64,000 nt of DNA from CAKZYD01 sp039814715 (GTDB lineage: Bacteria > Pseudomonadota > Alphaproteobacteria > Sphingomonadales > CAKZYD01). This document shows positions 8,256-17,823 of this stretch, piece by piece. Under the pieces are notes generated by a model that was not told where the DNA came from, did no database searches, and was given only the letters and a program-made list of their open reading frames with translations. The DNA lies in the NCBI GenBank assembly GCA_039814715.1, contig JBCCAR010000015.1, positions 16,379 to 80,378 of the forward strand. Reading direction: 5' to 3'. The number at the start of each line of letters is the position of its first letter. Position 1 is the first letter of the stretch. The position numbers and the translations under genes were made by a program.

Positions 8256-8663
8256 ATGGATTTCGGCTCATCGATCATGATTTCCAGCGCTGGAATGAAA
8301 GCGCAGGGCGCGCGTATGCGCGTTATTGCGGAGAACTTGGCCAACTCCTCGTCAATTGCAGGGAGCCAAGATGAAGATCCGTATCGCAGAAAAACGGTTA
8401 GCTTCACCAATTCGCTTGATCGCGAGCTCGGCGCGCGGATGGTCAAAGTCGACAAAGTGGGTACCGACAGTAGTGAATTTGGCCGCCGCTATGACCCTGG
8501 ACACCCAGCGGCAGATACAGACGGCTATGTGCGCACCACGAATGTGAATTCGCTGGTTGAGACCAATGATATGCGCGAGGCCCAGCGCACCTACCAAGCC
8601 AACTTGTCGGCCATTGATGCTGCTAAAACGATGATGATGCGCACGCTTGATCTGCTGCGCTAG
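8256..8663 (+). CDS. flgC: Flagellar proximal rod protein FlgC
   Basis: A 135-residue protein with the rod N-terminus SSAGMKAQGARMRVIAENLA followed by NSSS. The FlgC signature DPGHPAADTDGYV (about 84-96) is present, and so is a C-terminal helix with SLVETNDMREAQRTYQANLS. Its length matches the family. It lies 11 bases after flgB and 13 before fliE in the same operon. FlgC builds the proximal rod with FlgB and FlgF. Confidence 0.95.
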   Translation: MDFGSSIMISSAGMKAQGARMRVIAENLANSSSIAGSQDEDPYRRKTVSFTNSLDRELGARMVKVDKVGTDSSEFGRRYDPGHPAADTDGYVRTTNVNSLVETNDMREAQRTYQANLSAIDAAKTMMMRTLDLLR

Positions 8664-8676
8664 GAGAGACTGACAC

Positions 8677-8994
8677 ATGGACGTAAAAGCTCTTGATGCG
8701 CTTGGCGCTTATAACAAGACCGCGGCCTTAAAAGCCGTTCCTGGCGCTGAAGCTGCAGGCGCTGCGCAGGCTTCAACTGCCGGATTTGCAAGCATGGTGG
8801 AAGAGGGCCTGAATGAGGTCGTTGGCGCAACATCCGGCATGGAAAGCGCGGTTGCAGGAAAGCTGAATGGTCAGGCGCAGCTGCTTGATGTGGTGACCGC
8901 TGTCTCTAGCGCGGAAATGGCTGTAGAGACAGTCGTCGCCGTGCGCGACAAAGTGCTCAGCGCTTACAACGACATTATCAAAATGCCGATTTGA
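8677..8994 (+). CDS. fliE: Flagellar MS-ring/rod junction protein FliE
   Basis: A 105-residue protein with a disordered Ala-rich N-terminus. Its helical C-terminal half is typical of FliE (GQAQLLDVVTAVSSAEMAVE, TVVAVRDKVLSAYNDIIKMPI), ending in the conserved I-M-P-I/V type terminus. FliE connects the rod to the MS ring and export gate. GGAG lies upstream of the ATG. Its operon position between flgC and fliQ is conventional. Confidence 0.93.
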   Translation: MDVKALDALGAYNKTAALKAVPGAEAAGAAQASTAGFASMVEEGLNEVVGATSGMESAVAGKLNGQAQLLDVVTAVSSAEMAVETVVAVRDKVLSAYNDIIKMPI

Positions 8995-9061
8995 TTTCGG
9001 TGACTGGATGCCAAGCAGTGAAACGGCAAAATAACGCTGCAGGTGGAATTGGAGAAGCAAT

Positions 9062-9325
9062 GTGACTGGGGCAGAAGTCCTCGATGTGGCGCGTGATGCG
9101 CTGTCGACTGTATTGGTTGTCGCTGGCCCTCCAATGGCCATCGGGCTTGGCGTGGGGCTGCTTATCGCGCTTTTTCAAACGCTCACCCAAATTCAGGAAA
9201 TGACGCTCACTTTCGTCCCCAAGATCGTGGCCATTTTCGCCTCTTTGCTTATTCTCTTGCCATTCATGGGCTCGGCTTTATCGGCCTTGATGTTGCGCAT
9301 CAGCGCGAAGATCATCACAGGCTAG
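9062..9325 (+). CDS. fliQ: Flagellar export gate protein FliQ
   Basis: An 87-residue protein with two membrane helices and the family motif ALFQTLTQIQEMTLTFVPK (about 39-57). The start is GTG at 9062, supported by GGAGAAG four bases upstream. Four FliQ subunits join FliP and FliR in the export gate. A 67-base gap separates it from fliE; fliR starts 4 bases after it. Confidence 0.95.
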   Translation: MTGAEVLDVARDALSTVLVVAGPPMAIGLGVGLLIALFQTLTQIQEMTLTFVPKIVAIFASLLILLPFMGSALSALMLRISAKIITG

Positions 9326-9329
9326 CGCG

Positions 9330-10094
9330 GTGCTGGAACAGCTTCTGGGCGTTAGCGCAGGCACATTCGTCTTGGTGCTTGCCCGCGTTGGCGCGGTTGT
9401 TGCCATTGCGCCTGCGATTGGTGAAAGCGCTATTCCTGGCAATATCCGGGCTCTGCTGGCTCTGGTCTTGTCTGTGGTTATCTATCCCACCGCTGCGCAG
9501 CAATTTGCGCTTGGGGATATCTCTCTATTTGCTTTGATCGCGCTTGTTGTGAAAGAGGTTGCCATCGGCCTGTTCATTGGCATCATTGGGCGGATCGCCC
9601 TGTCTGCGCTCAATATCGCTGGTACAGTGATTGCCTTCCAAAGCGGGCTCGCCGCCGCGCAGAGCTTTGATCCCAGCCAAGGAACGCAAGGCGCGCTGAT
9701 CGCCCGGTTTTTAACGCTTCTGGGCGTCACCATGATTTTTGCCACTGGGCTACATCACTTGCTCATTCAAGCGATTGCAAAGAGTTTTATACTGTTTCCG
9801 CCAGACAAGCCGTTAATGATGGCAGATGCTGCCCAGCTTGTTATTCTTCAGGTCGCAAGTGCGTTTGCCTTGGGTATGCAAATCGCCGCGCCATTCTTGG
9901 CGTATGGCATGCTATTCAATATTGGGCTGGGCATCATTGCCCGGCTGATGCCGCAGTTGCCGATCTTTTTTGTCGCAATGCCAGCCAACATTGCCGTGGG
10001 CTTCATTTTATTCACATTCACCGTCTCTGCGATGATGCTTTGGTTTGTCCAACGCTTTGAAGAGGCCATCATGATGTTCCTCAAGGCAGGGTAG
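9330..10094 (+). CDS. fliR: Flagellar export gate protein FliR
   Basis: A 254-residue polytopic membrane protein with typical FliR features. These are the first-helix region FVLVLARVGAVVAIAPAIGE, the loop after helix 3 with FQSGLAAAQSFDPSQGTQ (about 108-125), and the terminal helices with NIGLGIIARLMPQLPIFFVA. One FliR copy caps the FliPQR gate. It starts at GTG 9330, immediately after fliQ, and flhB follows after 5 bases. Confidence 0.95.
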   Translation: MLEQLLGVSAGTFVLVLARVGAVVAIAPAIGESAIPGNIRALLALVLSVVIYPTAAQQFALGDISLFALIALVVKEVAIGLFIGIIGRIALSALNIAGTVIAFQSGLAAAQSFDPSQGTQGALIARFLTLLGVTMIFATGLHHLLIQAIAKSFILFPPDKPLMMADAAQLVILQVASAFALGMQIAAPFLAYGMLFNIGLGIIARLMPQLPIFFVAMPANIAVGFILFTFTVSAMMLWFVQRFEEAIMMFLKAG

Positions 10095-10099
10095 GGCCA

Positions 10100-11185
10100 A
10101 TGGCAGAGGACGACGACGGCCAAAAGAGCGAAGACCCTAGCGCCAAGAAACTCCAAGACGCCTATGACAAGGGCGATGCGCCGCGCAGTCAGGAAGTGAA
10201 AACGTGGTTCATGCTGCTAGCCGGCTTGCTCATCGTCTCAGGCTTTTCAGGGAGCATGGCGAGCGACGTCAAGATCGCGCTGACTGGCTTTCTCGCCAAT
10301 CCCCACGCTATTGATTTGAGCGACAGCGGCGCGGCGATGATGTTTTCAAACCTCTTGGGCACGATCGCGCGCACCTTATCTATTCCCGTCATCATCTTGT
10401 TACTGGCCGCTTTCGCTGGGTCGATTGTTCAAGGCAATATTGTGCTGACAGCGTCAAAACTACAGCCCAAGTTCAGTAAAATCTCGCCCATGAGCGGGCT
10501 GAAAAAAATGTTCTCCATGCAGTCCGTGTCAGAGCTTCTAAAAAGCTTGGCAAAGCTCATTACGGTCGGCAGCACGTTTTTTCTAATTCTGTGGCCCGAG
10601 CGAGACAAGCTTGGCGCGCTGATTACCACATCTCCAGACGAGCTTCTTACGCTCATATGGGCGCTGACCATTAAGCTGAGCATTGCTGTTGTGGCAATTA
10701 TGGGCGCTGTCGCGGCAGCAGATTTCTCCTTCCAGCGGTTTCAGTTTATGAAGCGCATGCGCATGTCCATCAAAGAAGTGCGTGATGAGCACAAGCAGCT
10801 AGAAGGCGACCCGCATGTGAAAGGGCGCATCGCGAAAGTGCGCGCTGAGCGCTCGCGCCAACGCATTGCCCAGGCAGTTCCTGAAGCTGATGTGATCATA
10901 ACCAACCCAACACACTATGCCATTGCACTGAAATATCAGCATGGCTCCATGGAAGTCCCTGTGCTTGTGGCCAAGGGCGTTGACAATTTAGCGGCCAAAA
11001 TCCGCGAAATCGCTGGTGAACATGAGATCCCAATCTTGGAAAACCCGCCACTTGCGCGCTCACTTTACGCGACCGTTGAGGTGGATGAAGAAATTCGGCC
11101 AGAGCATTATAAGGCCGTCGCCAAAGTCATCAGTTATCTGTTGGCACTGCGCAAAAAGGGAAGCGGCGCCCGCTACAAACCGTAG
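10100..11185 (+). CDS. flhB: Flagellar export switch protein FlhB
   Basis: A 361-residue protein. It has a charged N-terminus with the family opener KSEDPSAKKLQDAYDKGD, four membrane helices (about 35-215), and a cytoplasmic domain with the autocleavage motif NPTH (N269-P-T-H). The usual continuation YAIALKY follows. FlhB wraps the export gate and switches export from rod/hook to filament substrates after self-cleavage. The C-terminal region ending YKAVAKVISYLLALRKKG is intact. It is the last gene of the flgB operon and is followed by cckA after 58 bases. Confidence 0.96.
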   Translation: MAEDDDGQKSEDPSAKKLQDAYDKGDAPRSQEVKTWFMLLAGLLIVSGFSGSMASDVKIALTGFLANPHAIDLSDSGAAMMFSNLLGTIARTLSIPVIILLLAAFAGSIVQGNIVLTASKLQPKFSKISPMSGLKKMFSMQSVSELLKSLAKLITVGSTFFLILWPERDKLGALITTSPDELLTLIWALTIKLSIAVVAIMGAVAAADFSFQRFQFMKRMRMSIKEVRDEHKQLEGDPHVKGRIAKVRAERSRQRIAQAVPEADVIITNPTHYAIALKYQHGSMEVPVLVAKGVDNLAAKIREIAGEHEIPILENPPLARSLYATVEVDEEIRPEHYKAVAKVISYLLALRKKGSGARYKP

Positions 11186-11243
11186 TTTGAGGATAGCGCC
11201 ATAAAACCCTGTGGAGAACGGCCCGCGTTAAGGGTTTGGCAAG

Positions 11244-13823
11244 ATGCACGCCGCTATGCCATTTATAGTTAATGAACTGTCAAAACACGCGGTGGAGCGG
11301 CCTTCGATGTTGATGGATGAGACAACCCAAAACCTCCCAAAGGTTGCGATGTCGCTCAATAGCGATTTGACGGCGGAAACGCTTTCAAAATTCTCATCAG
11401 AAGCAGGTGCCCAAGGTCGCTTGAAAAAAGCCAGCCGCCGCGTTCCGCTCTGGCTACAAACTGCGCTGCCTTTTGTGTGTGTTGCCGCTGCCGTCCTCCT
11501 CCTGGGGTTTTCGACGCAGAACTGGATTGTAGCCGGGATTACAGGTGCGGCCGGCTTTATAAGTTTAAGCGCGTTTTTCGCTTTTGCTGCCTATCACCGC
11601 GTCAAGGGCCAAGAGCTGCTCAAAAAGGACCTGCTCATCGCCGCAGTTGAAGCAAAAACGAGGCCTGTGGCGATTACAGACCTGAATGGCGCGCTTGTCT
11701 GCGCGAACTCAGCCTATGGCCGGCTGCTAAGTGGTTTTCCATCTCCAAACTCGCTTCCTGAAAGTGATGAAGAGCGCAATGCGCTGCTCGAAGCCAGCCG
11801 CTCCGCCCGGGTCTGCGGGCGCGGCGAAACCCAGGTGCAGCGGCGCACGAAAGACGGTGCTCAGCCTCTCGATGTTACAATTCGGCGATCAAAACAGATT
11901 GAGAATTACTTAGTCTGGGATGTGGAAGGTGCAGGCCAAGAAGCTCAAATTCAGCGCTTCTTTGACCTCTATGAAAGTGGCCTGGGGCACTGGCTCGAAC
12001 AAGTCGATGCCGGGGTCGTCATCACTGAAGCCTCGGGCAGCATCCGCACCATCAGCCCACACTTAAAAGCCTGGGTGGGCGGGCTGGATAAAGCCGATAA
12101 GGACTACGCACTCAGCGATATCGTTGCATCTCCATCCGGTTTCACCACGCTATTAAATGGCCAAGGCCAAGCGGTGTGCGAAGTCCAAGTCATTGCCCGG
12201 CCGTTAGGCCAAGACCGTGATAGCGCCGGGATGGTCTATCTGTTGCAGAAGCGCAGCCGAACCAGTGAAGTCTCTAGCAAGAACGTTGATATCGCCCAAG
12301 CTGTCTTTAACGACGCGCCGGTTGGTATGGCTGTTGTCGACACCGATGGTGATTTCCTTCGCGCCAATAAGGCGATCAAGAGCCTGCTACGCGCCTCCGA
12401 TAGGGCGTCATTTGACAATTTATATAGTCTATTTGCCGGCGATAACTTGGCCGCTGTGCGCCGCTATATTGCTGCCGCTGCAAAAGCCGAACGTGTTCAA
12501 GAGACCTTAGAAGCGCGCCTTGATGGCGATGATGATGCCGTTATTCGAATCAGCACGCATGTCCTCGATGATCAAAAAGGCGAAGTCTTGCTGTTTGTCA
12601 GTGATGCGACAGAGCAAAAGAGCTTGGAACGCCAGTTTGCGCAGGCGCAAAAAATGCAGGCGGTTGGCCAGCTCGCCGGCGGCATTGCCCACGATTTCAA
12701 TAATATTCTGACCGCGATTATTGGCTTTAGCGATCTTCTATTAGTCCGCCATAGTGCTGGTGATCCGTCCTTTGCTGATATTATGCAGGTGAAGCAGAAT
12801 GCCAACCGAGCAGCAAACCTTGTGCGTCAATTGCTTGCTTTCTCGCGCCAACAAACCCTCATGCCCAAGGTGCTCGACATCACCGACGTGCTGGCGGAGT
12901 TATCGAACCTTATCCGCCGCTTAATTGGCGAAAATATTACCCTCAACATGGTCCACGGCCGCGATCTTGGGCAGCTATTGGTGGACCAAGGCCAGCTTGA
13001 ACAAGTGATCGTCAATTTGGCCGTGAATGCTCGCGACGCTATGGACGGCGGCGGTGATTTAACGATTACCACATCCATGGAAACAGCAGACGAGGTGTCC
13101 AGACTTGGTCATGATTTCATGCCCAACCAAGACTATATCCGCCTTGCGGTGTCCGATACCGGTCATGGCATCGAAAAAGAAAATCTGAACAAGATTTTTG
13201 AGCCATTCTTTACAACCAAAGAAACAGGCAAAGGCACCGGGCTGGGTTTGTCGACCGTTTACGGCATTGTCAAGCAGACCGGTGGCTTTATTTTTGCAGA
13301 GTCTCAGCCAGGGCAGGGCGCCACTTTCATTATCTATTTGCCCGTTCACGTACAGACCGAAGACACTGCGGAGACGGCGACTGCGTCTGTTGACAATGAG
13401 CCGCCCGCTGTCGCTGATTATTGGGGCCGCGGTACAATTATGTTGGTCGAGGATGAAGACGCGGTGCGTACGTTTGCCTCGCGCGCACTCGCCAAAAAAG
13501 GGTATCACGTCGTCGCCGCCAGCTCTGGCCAGGAGGCTCTCGATCTCCTCAATGATGATCTCGCCATTGATTTGCTGATTACGGATGTTGTCATGCCGCA
13601 AATGGATGGACCGACGCTGGTGCAGACTGTTCGTCAATCCCGGCCAGAGCTTCAAGTGATCTTTATTTCAGGCTACGCTCAGGACGGCATTGGCGTGGCT
13701 GAAGGGCTGGATAAAATAGAGTTTTTGCCCAAGCCATTTTCTCTATCCCAACTGGCAGAAGCGGTGAAAGCAGCCATGCCGGCCGCGCCCGAAATGGACG
13801 ACACACCAAGCGAAACTGCCTGA
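11244..13823 (+). CDS. cckA: Hybrid histidine kinase CckA
   Basis: An 859-residue protein. It has two membrane helices (about 72-120), PAS-like sensory segments (about 135-230 and 350-450), and a HisKA domain with the phosphorylated His at about 483 in GGIAHDFNNILTAI. An HATPase domain follows (NLAVNARDAMDGGGDLTI, then FEPFFTTKETGKGTGLGLST), and a C-terminal receiver domain with Asp at about 781 (LLITDVVMP). This is the full CckA layout. CckA phosphorylates CtrA and CpdR through ChpT. The ATG at 11244 is used here; in-frame ATGs about 20-25 codons downstream are possible alternatives. Its place beside flagellar genes fits CtrA control of motility. Confidence 0.9.
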   Translation: MHAAMPFIVNELSKHAVERPSMLMDETTQNLPKVAMSLNSDLTAETLSKFSSEAGAQGRLKKASRRVPLWLQTALPFVCVAAAVLLLGFSTQNWIVAGITGAAGFISLSAFFAFAAYHRVKGQELLKKDLLIAAVEAKTRPVAITDLNGALVCANSAYGRLLSGFPSPNSLPESDEERNALLEASRSARVCGRGETQVQRRTKDGAQPLDVTIRRSKQIENYLVWDVEGAGQEAQIQRFFDLYESGLGHWLEQVDAGVVITEASGSIRTISPHLKAWVGGLDKADKDYALSDIVASPSGFTTLLNGQGQAVCEVQVIARPLGQDRDSAGMVYLLQKRSRTSEVSSKNVDIAQAVFNDAPVGMAVVDTDGDFLRANKAIKSLLRASDRASFDNLYSLFAGDNLAAVRRYIAAAAKAERVQETLEARLDGDDDAVIRISTHVLDDQKGEVLLFVSDATEQKSLERQFAQAQKMQAVGQLAGGIAHDFNNILTAIIGFSDLLLVRHSAGDPSFADIMQVKQNANRAANLVRQLLAFSRQQTLMPKVLDITDVLAELSNLIRRLIGENITLNMVHGRDLGQLLVDQGQLEQVIVNLAVNARDAMDGGGDLTITTSMETADEVSRLGHDFMPNQDYIRLAVSDTGHGIEKENLNKIFEPFFTTKETGKGTGLGLSTVYGIVKQTGGFIFAESQPGQGATFIIYLPVHVQTEDTAETATASVDNEPPAVADYWGRGTIMLVEDEDAVRTFASRALAKKGYHVVAASSGQEALDLLNDDLAIDLLITDVVMPQMDGPTLVQTVRQSRPELQVIFISGYAQDGIGVAEGLDKIEFLPKPFSLSQLAEAVKAAMPAAPEMDDTPSETA

Positions 13824-13827
13824 ATCC

Positions 13828-13846
13828 GCTGGAGTTTCTCTCCAGC
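13828..13846 (+). terminator. Possible weak terminator hairpin after cckA
   Basis: GCTGGAG-TTTCT-CTCCAGC forms a perfect 7-bp stem with a 5-base loop 5 bases after the cckA stop. The sequence that follows (agaacatttgttcttg) is only moderately T-rich, so termination may be inefficient or the hairpin may have another role. Confidence 0.4.
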
Positions 13847-13847
13847 A

Positions 13848-13884
13848 GAACATTTGTTCTTGCCAATAAGAACAAAACATGTAC
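13848..13884 (+). promoter_or_regulatory. Candidate LexA/SOS control region of recA
   Basis: Two LexA-like elements precede recA: the palindrome GAACATTTGTTC (13848-13859), and GAAC-N7-GTAC (13870-13884), one mismatch from the alphaproteobacterial SOS box (GAAC/GTTC direct repeat with 7-base spacing). They lie 54-90 bases before the recA start, where promoter overlap is expected. Regulation by LexA is inferred. Confidence 0.4.
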
Positions 13885-13937
13885 TTTGAAAGCCATTGCA
13901 GTTCATCTGGGTCTGCAGTAGCGAGAGGAGGAAGGCC

Positions 13938-15011
13938 ATGTCGGCATCATTGAAAGTTGTGGGACAAGACGGAATGGATAAACAGCGCGCTTTAGATGCG
14001 GCGCTATCGCAAATTGACCGGGCCTTTGGCAAAGGCTCCGTCATGAAGCTAGGTCAACGCGGCTCCTCGGTCGATATTGAGGCGGTTTCAACGGGCTCTT
14101 TGGGCCTTGATATTGCGCTTGGAATCGGCGGTTTACCGCGCGGGCGCATTATTGAAGTGTATGGCCCTGAAAGCTCGGGCAAGACAACGCTGGCGCTGCA
14201 CTGCGTTGCGGAAGCGCAGAAAAGCGGCGGCGTTGCTGCTTTTGTTGATGCCGAACACGCGCTTGATCCGGGGTACGCTAAAAAGCTCGGTGTTGATGTC
14301 GATGAGTTGTTGATTTCACAGCCAGACACAGGCGAGCAGGCGCTAGAGATTGCGGATACATTGGTACGGTCGGGTGCCATTGACATTCTTGTGATCGATT
14401 CAGTGGCAGCGCTGACGCCGCGCGCTGAACTTGAGGGCGAGATGGGCGACACCCATGTTGGCCTGCAGGCCCGCTTGATGAGCCAGGCGCTGCGCAAGCT
14501 GACAGGCTCTATTTCTAAATCAAAATGCATGGTCATTTTCATCAACCAAATCCGGATGAAGATTGGCGTGATGTATGGCAACCCGGAAACAACGACTGGC
14601 GGGAACGCACTGAAGTTTTATGCCTCTGTTCGTTTAGAAATCCGCCGGACCGGGCAGATCAAAGACAAAGACGAGATTATTGGCAATTCGACGCGTGTGA
14701 AAGTCGTCAAAAACAAGGTAGCGCCGCCATTCAGACAAGTGGAATTCGACATCATGTACGGCGAAGGTGTCTCCAAGACGGGCGAGATCCTAGATTTGGG
14801 TGTGCGCGCTGATGTGGTGGAGAAATCTGGCTCTTGGTACTCCTTTGATAGCCAGCGCATTGGTCAAGGCCGCGAGAATGCTAAGCGGTTTTTGCTTGAG
14901 AACCCTGATATTGCAAATGGCATTGAACAGACCATTCGTAAGTCCGCTGGTTTGGTCAATGAGACAATGGTGACTGGGCCCTCAGACGATGCAGAGGATG
15001 AAAAGGCGTAA
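13938..15011 (+). CDS. recA: Recombinase RecA
   Basis: 357 residues from the ATG at 13938, which has GAGGAGGAAGG just upstream; the longer frame to 13896 adds 14 implausible residues. It shows Walker A GPESSGKTTLALH, the DNA-binding loop region, LVIDSVAALTPRAELEGEMG, and the family signature ALRKLTGSISKSKC. The acidic C-terminus ends DDAEDEKA. RecA forms the ATP-dependent strand-exchange filament and triggers LexA cleavage. It is followed by a strong terminator, so it is probably monocistronic. Confidence 0.98.
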   Translation: MSASLKVVGQDGMDKQRALDAALSQIDRAFGKGSVMKLGQRGSSVDIEAVSTGSLGLDIALGIGGLPRGRIIEVYGPESSGKTTLALHCVAEAQKSGGVAAFVDAEHALDPGYAKKLGVDVDELLISQPDTGEQALEIADTLVRSGAIDILVIDSVAALTPRAELEGEMGDTHVGLQARLMSQALRKLTGSISKSKCMVIFINQIRMKIGVMYGNPETTTGGNALKFYASVRLEIRRTGQIKDKDEIIGNSTRVKVVKNKVAPPFRQVEFDIMYGEGVSKTGEILDLGVRADVVEKSGSWYSFDSQRIGQGRENAKRFLLENPDIANGIEQTIRKSAGLVNETMVTGPSDDAEDEKA

Positions 15012-15059
15012 GGCAAGTTGTTAGACACTCCCGGCACTGAGCATCAATAACGCTTTGAG

Positions 15060-15097
15060 TTGCGCTGCATGATACGTTAGTCATGCGGCGCAATTTT
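15060..15097 (+). terminator. Rho-independent terminator of recA
   Basis: TTGCGC-T-GCATGA is mirrored by TCATGC-G-GCGCAA across an 8-base loop, a 13-bp stem including one T-G pair, followed directly by TTTTCATTT. It lies 49 bases after the recA stop and 66 bases before alaS, so alaS probably has its own promoter. Confidence 0.85.
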
Positions 15098-15162
15098 CAT
15101 TTGGCTGCCTTGTTGAGTGGAACGTTGCGTCGTTTAGTGACTATAGGGCTTTTGACAACACC

Positions 15163-17823
15163 ATGCGCACGGCAGATATTCGCGATCAGTTTATTGAGTA
15201 TTTCTCTCAGGCGGGCCACCAGCATGTGTCGTCCAGCCCGCTTGTACCGCGTAATGATCCAACGCTTATGTTTACCAATGCGGGCATGGTGCAGTTTAAA
15301 AATGTGTTCACCGGCGCCGAGACACGGTCCTATAGCCGCGCTGTAACATCACAAAAATGTGTGCGGGCAGGCGGCAAACACAACGACTTAGATAATGTGG
15401 GCTATACCGCGCGTCACCACACGTTTTTCGAGATGCTGGGGAATTTTTCTTTCGGCGATTATTTTAAAGCCGACGCCATTGAGTTTGCGTGGAACTTCGT
15501 TACTGGCGATTTAGCGCTCCAAAAAGACCGCCTCGTTGTCACCGTCTATCATGAAGATTACGAAGCTTATGATTTATGGCGAAAAATCGCCAGGCTTCCG
15601 GACCACCGGATTATCCGTATCGCAACGTCAGATAATTTTTGGTCCATGGGCGACACAGGTCCATGCGGGCCGTGTTCAGAAATTTTCTACGATCATGGGG
15701 AGGCGATTGCCGGCGGTCCTCCAGGGTCACCGGACGAGGATGGCGATCGGTTTATCGAGATCTGGAACTTGGTGTTTATGCAATATGACCAAGTCTCCAA
15801 AACGCAGCGCACGGACCTGCCTAAGCCATCTATTGATACAGGGATGGGCTTAGAGCGGCTTTCCGCCATTCTTCAAGGTGTTCACGATAACTACGATATC
15901 GATTTATTCCAGGCTCTCATCAATCAGTCTGTTGAAGTGAGCGGTGCGCGGGCGCAGGGCGACGCTCTTATGAGCCACCGCGTGATCGCAGATCATATTC
16001 GGTCCTGTTCCTTCATGATTGCAGATGGGATTTTGCCATCAAACGAAGGCCGGGGATATGTGCTGAGGCGCATCATGCGCCGGGCGATGCGCCACGCGCA
16101 TTTGCTTGGGAGTAAGGACCCGCTCATGCATCAATTGGTGCCGACGTTGGTCACTGAAATGGGCGCGGCATTCCCTGAATTGGTCCGCGCGCAAGCGCTG
16201 ATGGCAGAGACGCTGGAGCGGGAGGAAATCCGGTTTCGCAGTTTGCTCGAACGCGGGCTTAAAATTCTTGATGATGTGACGAGCACCTTAGAGGACGGGG
16301 ATGCGCTAGACGGAAAAACCGCCTTTAAACTATATGATACCTACGGCTTTCCCCTTGATTTAACCCAAGAATCCTTGCGCGCCCGCGGGATTGGTGTCGA
16401 TAAGCCAGGGTTTGACGAAGCCATGGAACAACAAAAAGCAGAAGCGCGCGCTGCTTGGGCGGGGTCAGGTGAAAGCGCAACGGATGCCATTTGGTTAGAA
16501 TTGCAGCAAAATCTGAGCGCAACAGATTTCCTTGGGTACGATACAAGTGACGCGATGGGGCAGGTCGATGCACTCGTTAGCAACGGCGCTATGCTTGATA
16601 GCGTAAGCGAAGGGCAGTCCTTGCTTGTAATAACGAACCAAACCACTTTTTATGGCGAATCGGGCGGTCAGCAAGGCGATACCGGAACGATCACTTGGGA
16701 TGGCGGGACCGCGGCAGTTACCGACACGCAAAAAAGCGGGGGTTTGATTGTGCATCATGTGCAAATTACCTCCGGTACTTTGCGCAAAGGCGATGTTGTC
16801 ACGCTTTCTCCGGATATGACGAGGCGTCTGCGACTGCGGTCAAATCATTCAGCAACACATTTGCTCCATGAAGCTCTGCGCCGGGTTTTAGGGGAGCATG
16901 TGAGCCAAAAGGGCTCTTTGGTGGCAGAAGATAAATTGCGCTTTGATTTCTCGCAGCCAGACCCGATGACGCCCACACAAATCCGACAAGTCGAGACCAT
17001 TGTGAATGCGATGATCCGGCAAAACGAAGCGGTGACAACGCGCGTTATGGCGCCAGAGGATGCCCAAGAGAGCGGCGCCCTTGCGTTGTTCGGCGAAAAA
17101 TATGGCGACGAAGTGCGTGTCTTGTTCATGGGCGGCGATGAGGCCGGCCGCAATGGGCATTTTTCCATTGAGCTATGTGGCGGCACGCATGTGGGGCGTT
17201 TAGGCGATATTGCGCTCTTTAAAGTGATTTCAGAAAGTGCAGTCTCTTCCGGCGTTCGCCGAATAGAAGCGGTCACCGGCGAAGAGGCCCGGCTGGCCTT
17301 CCAAGCCAAGGAGGACTTGTTGCTAGAGACAGCTGCCTCGTTAAAAGCAGCGCCGCAAGATGTTGCAGGCCGTGTTGCTGCACTTCAAGCCGAGCGTAAG
17401 ACCTTAGAAAAACAGCTGTCGGACGCAAAAAAGGCGCTGGCCATGGGCGGCGGTCAAGGCGGGACGGCTAGTGCTGCTGAGCAGTTTGGCGATATCGAAT
17501 TCGTTGGCAAAGTCCTGGACGATGTCCCTGCCAAAGACCTGCGCGGTATAGCGGACGACGCAAAAAGGCAGCTGAAGGCCGGCATCGTCGTGGTTATTGG
17601 CGTGAATGATGGGAAGGCGGCTATTGTGGCGGGTGTCACAGACACATTGACTGACACTTACAGCGCAGTCGACTTGGTGCGATTGGCTGCTCAGCAAGTG
17701 GGCGGCAAAGGCGGCGGCGGACGGCCGGATATGGCGCAAGCGGGTGGTCCCGATGGCGCTGCCGCGCAGCAGGCGATCAGCGCAATAAAAGCTTATTTAG
17801 CAGCGCAGGCCGACGCCGCTTAA
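15163..17823 (+). CDS. alaS: Alanyl-tRNA synthetase
   Basis: An 886-residue, full-length enzyme. The N-terminal class II catalytic core has QAGHQHVSSSPLVPRNDPTL and TNAGMVQFKNVF. The tRNA-recognition region follows, then the editing domain with the zinc-ligand sets HSATHLLHEAL (about 567-577) and CGGTHV (about 668-673). A C-terminal DHHA1-type domain ends with GGGGRPDMAQAGG. It charges tRNA-Ala and clears mischarged Ser/Gly. The gene ends convergent with, and 4 bases overlapping, the hydrolase/OsmC gene. Confidence 0.98.
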   Translation: MRTADIRDQFIEYFSQAGHQHVSSSPLVPRNDPTLMFTNAGMVQFKNVFTGAETRSYSRAVTSQKCVRAGGKHNDLDNVGYTARHHTFFEMLGNFSFGDYFKADAIEFAWNFVTGDLALQKDRLVVTVYHEDYEAYDLWRKIARLPDHRIIRIATSDNFWSMGDTGPCGPCSEIFYDHGEAIAGGPPGSPDEDGDRFIEIWNLVFMQYDQVSKTQRTDLPKPSIDTGMGLERLSAILQGVHDNYDIDLFQALINQSVEVSGARAQGDALMSHRVIADHIRSCSFMIADGILPSNEGRGYVLRRIMRRAMRHAHLLGSKDPLMHQLVPTLVTEMGAAFPELVRAQALMAETLEREEIRFRSLLERGLKILDDVTSTLEDGDALDGKTAFKLYDTYGFPLDLTQESLRARGIGVDKPGFDEAMEQQKAEARAAWAGSGESATDAIWLELQQNLSATDFLGYDTSDAMGQVDALVSNGAMLDSVSEGQSLLVITNQTTFYGESGGQQGDTGTITWDGGTAAVTDTQKSGGLIVHHVQITSGTLRKGDVVTLSPDMTRRLRLRSNHSATHLLHEALRRVLGEHVSQKGSLVAEDKLRFDFSQPDPMTPTQIRQVETIVNAMIRQNEAVTTRVMAPEDAQESGALALFGEKYGDEVRVLFMGGDEAGRNGHFSIELCGGTHVGRLGDIALFKVISESAVSSGVRRIEAVTGEEARLAFQAKEDLLLETAASLKAAPQDVAGRVAALQAERKTLEKQLSDAKKALAMGGGQGGTASAAEQFGDIEFVGKVLDDVPAKDLRGIADDAKRQLKAGIVVVIGVNDGKAAIVAGVTDTLTDTYSAVDLVRLAAQQVGGKGGGGRPDMAQAGGPDGAAAQQAISAIKAYLAAQADAA

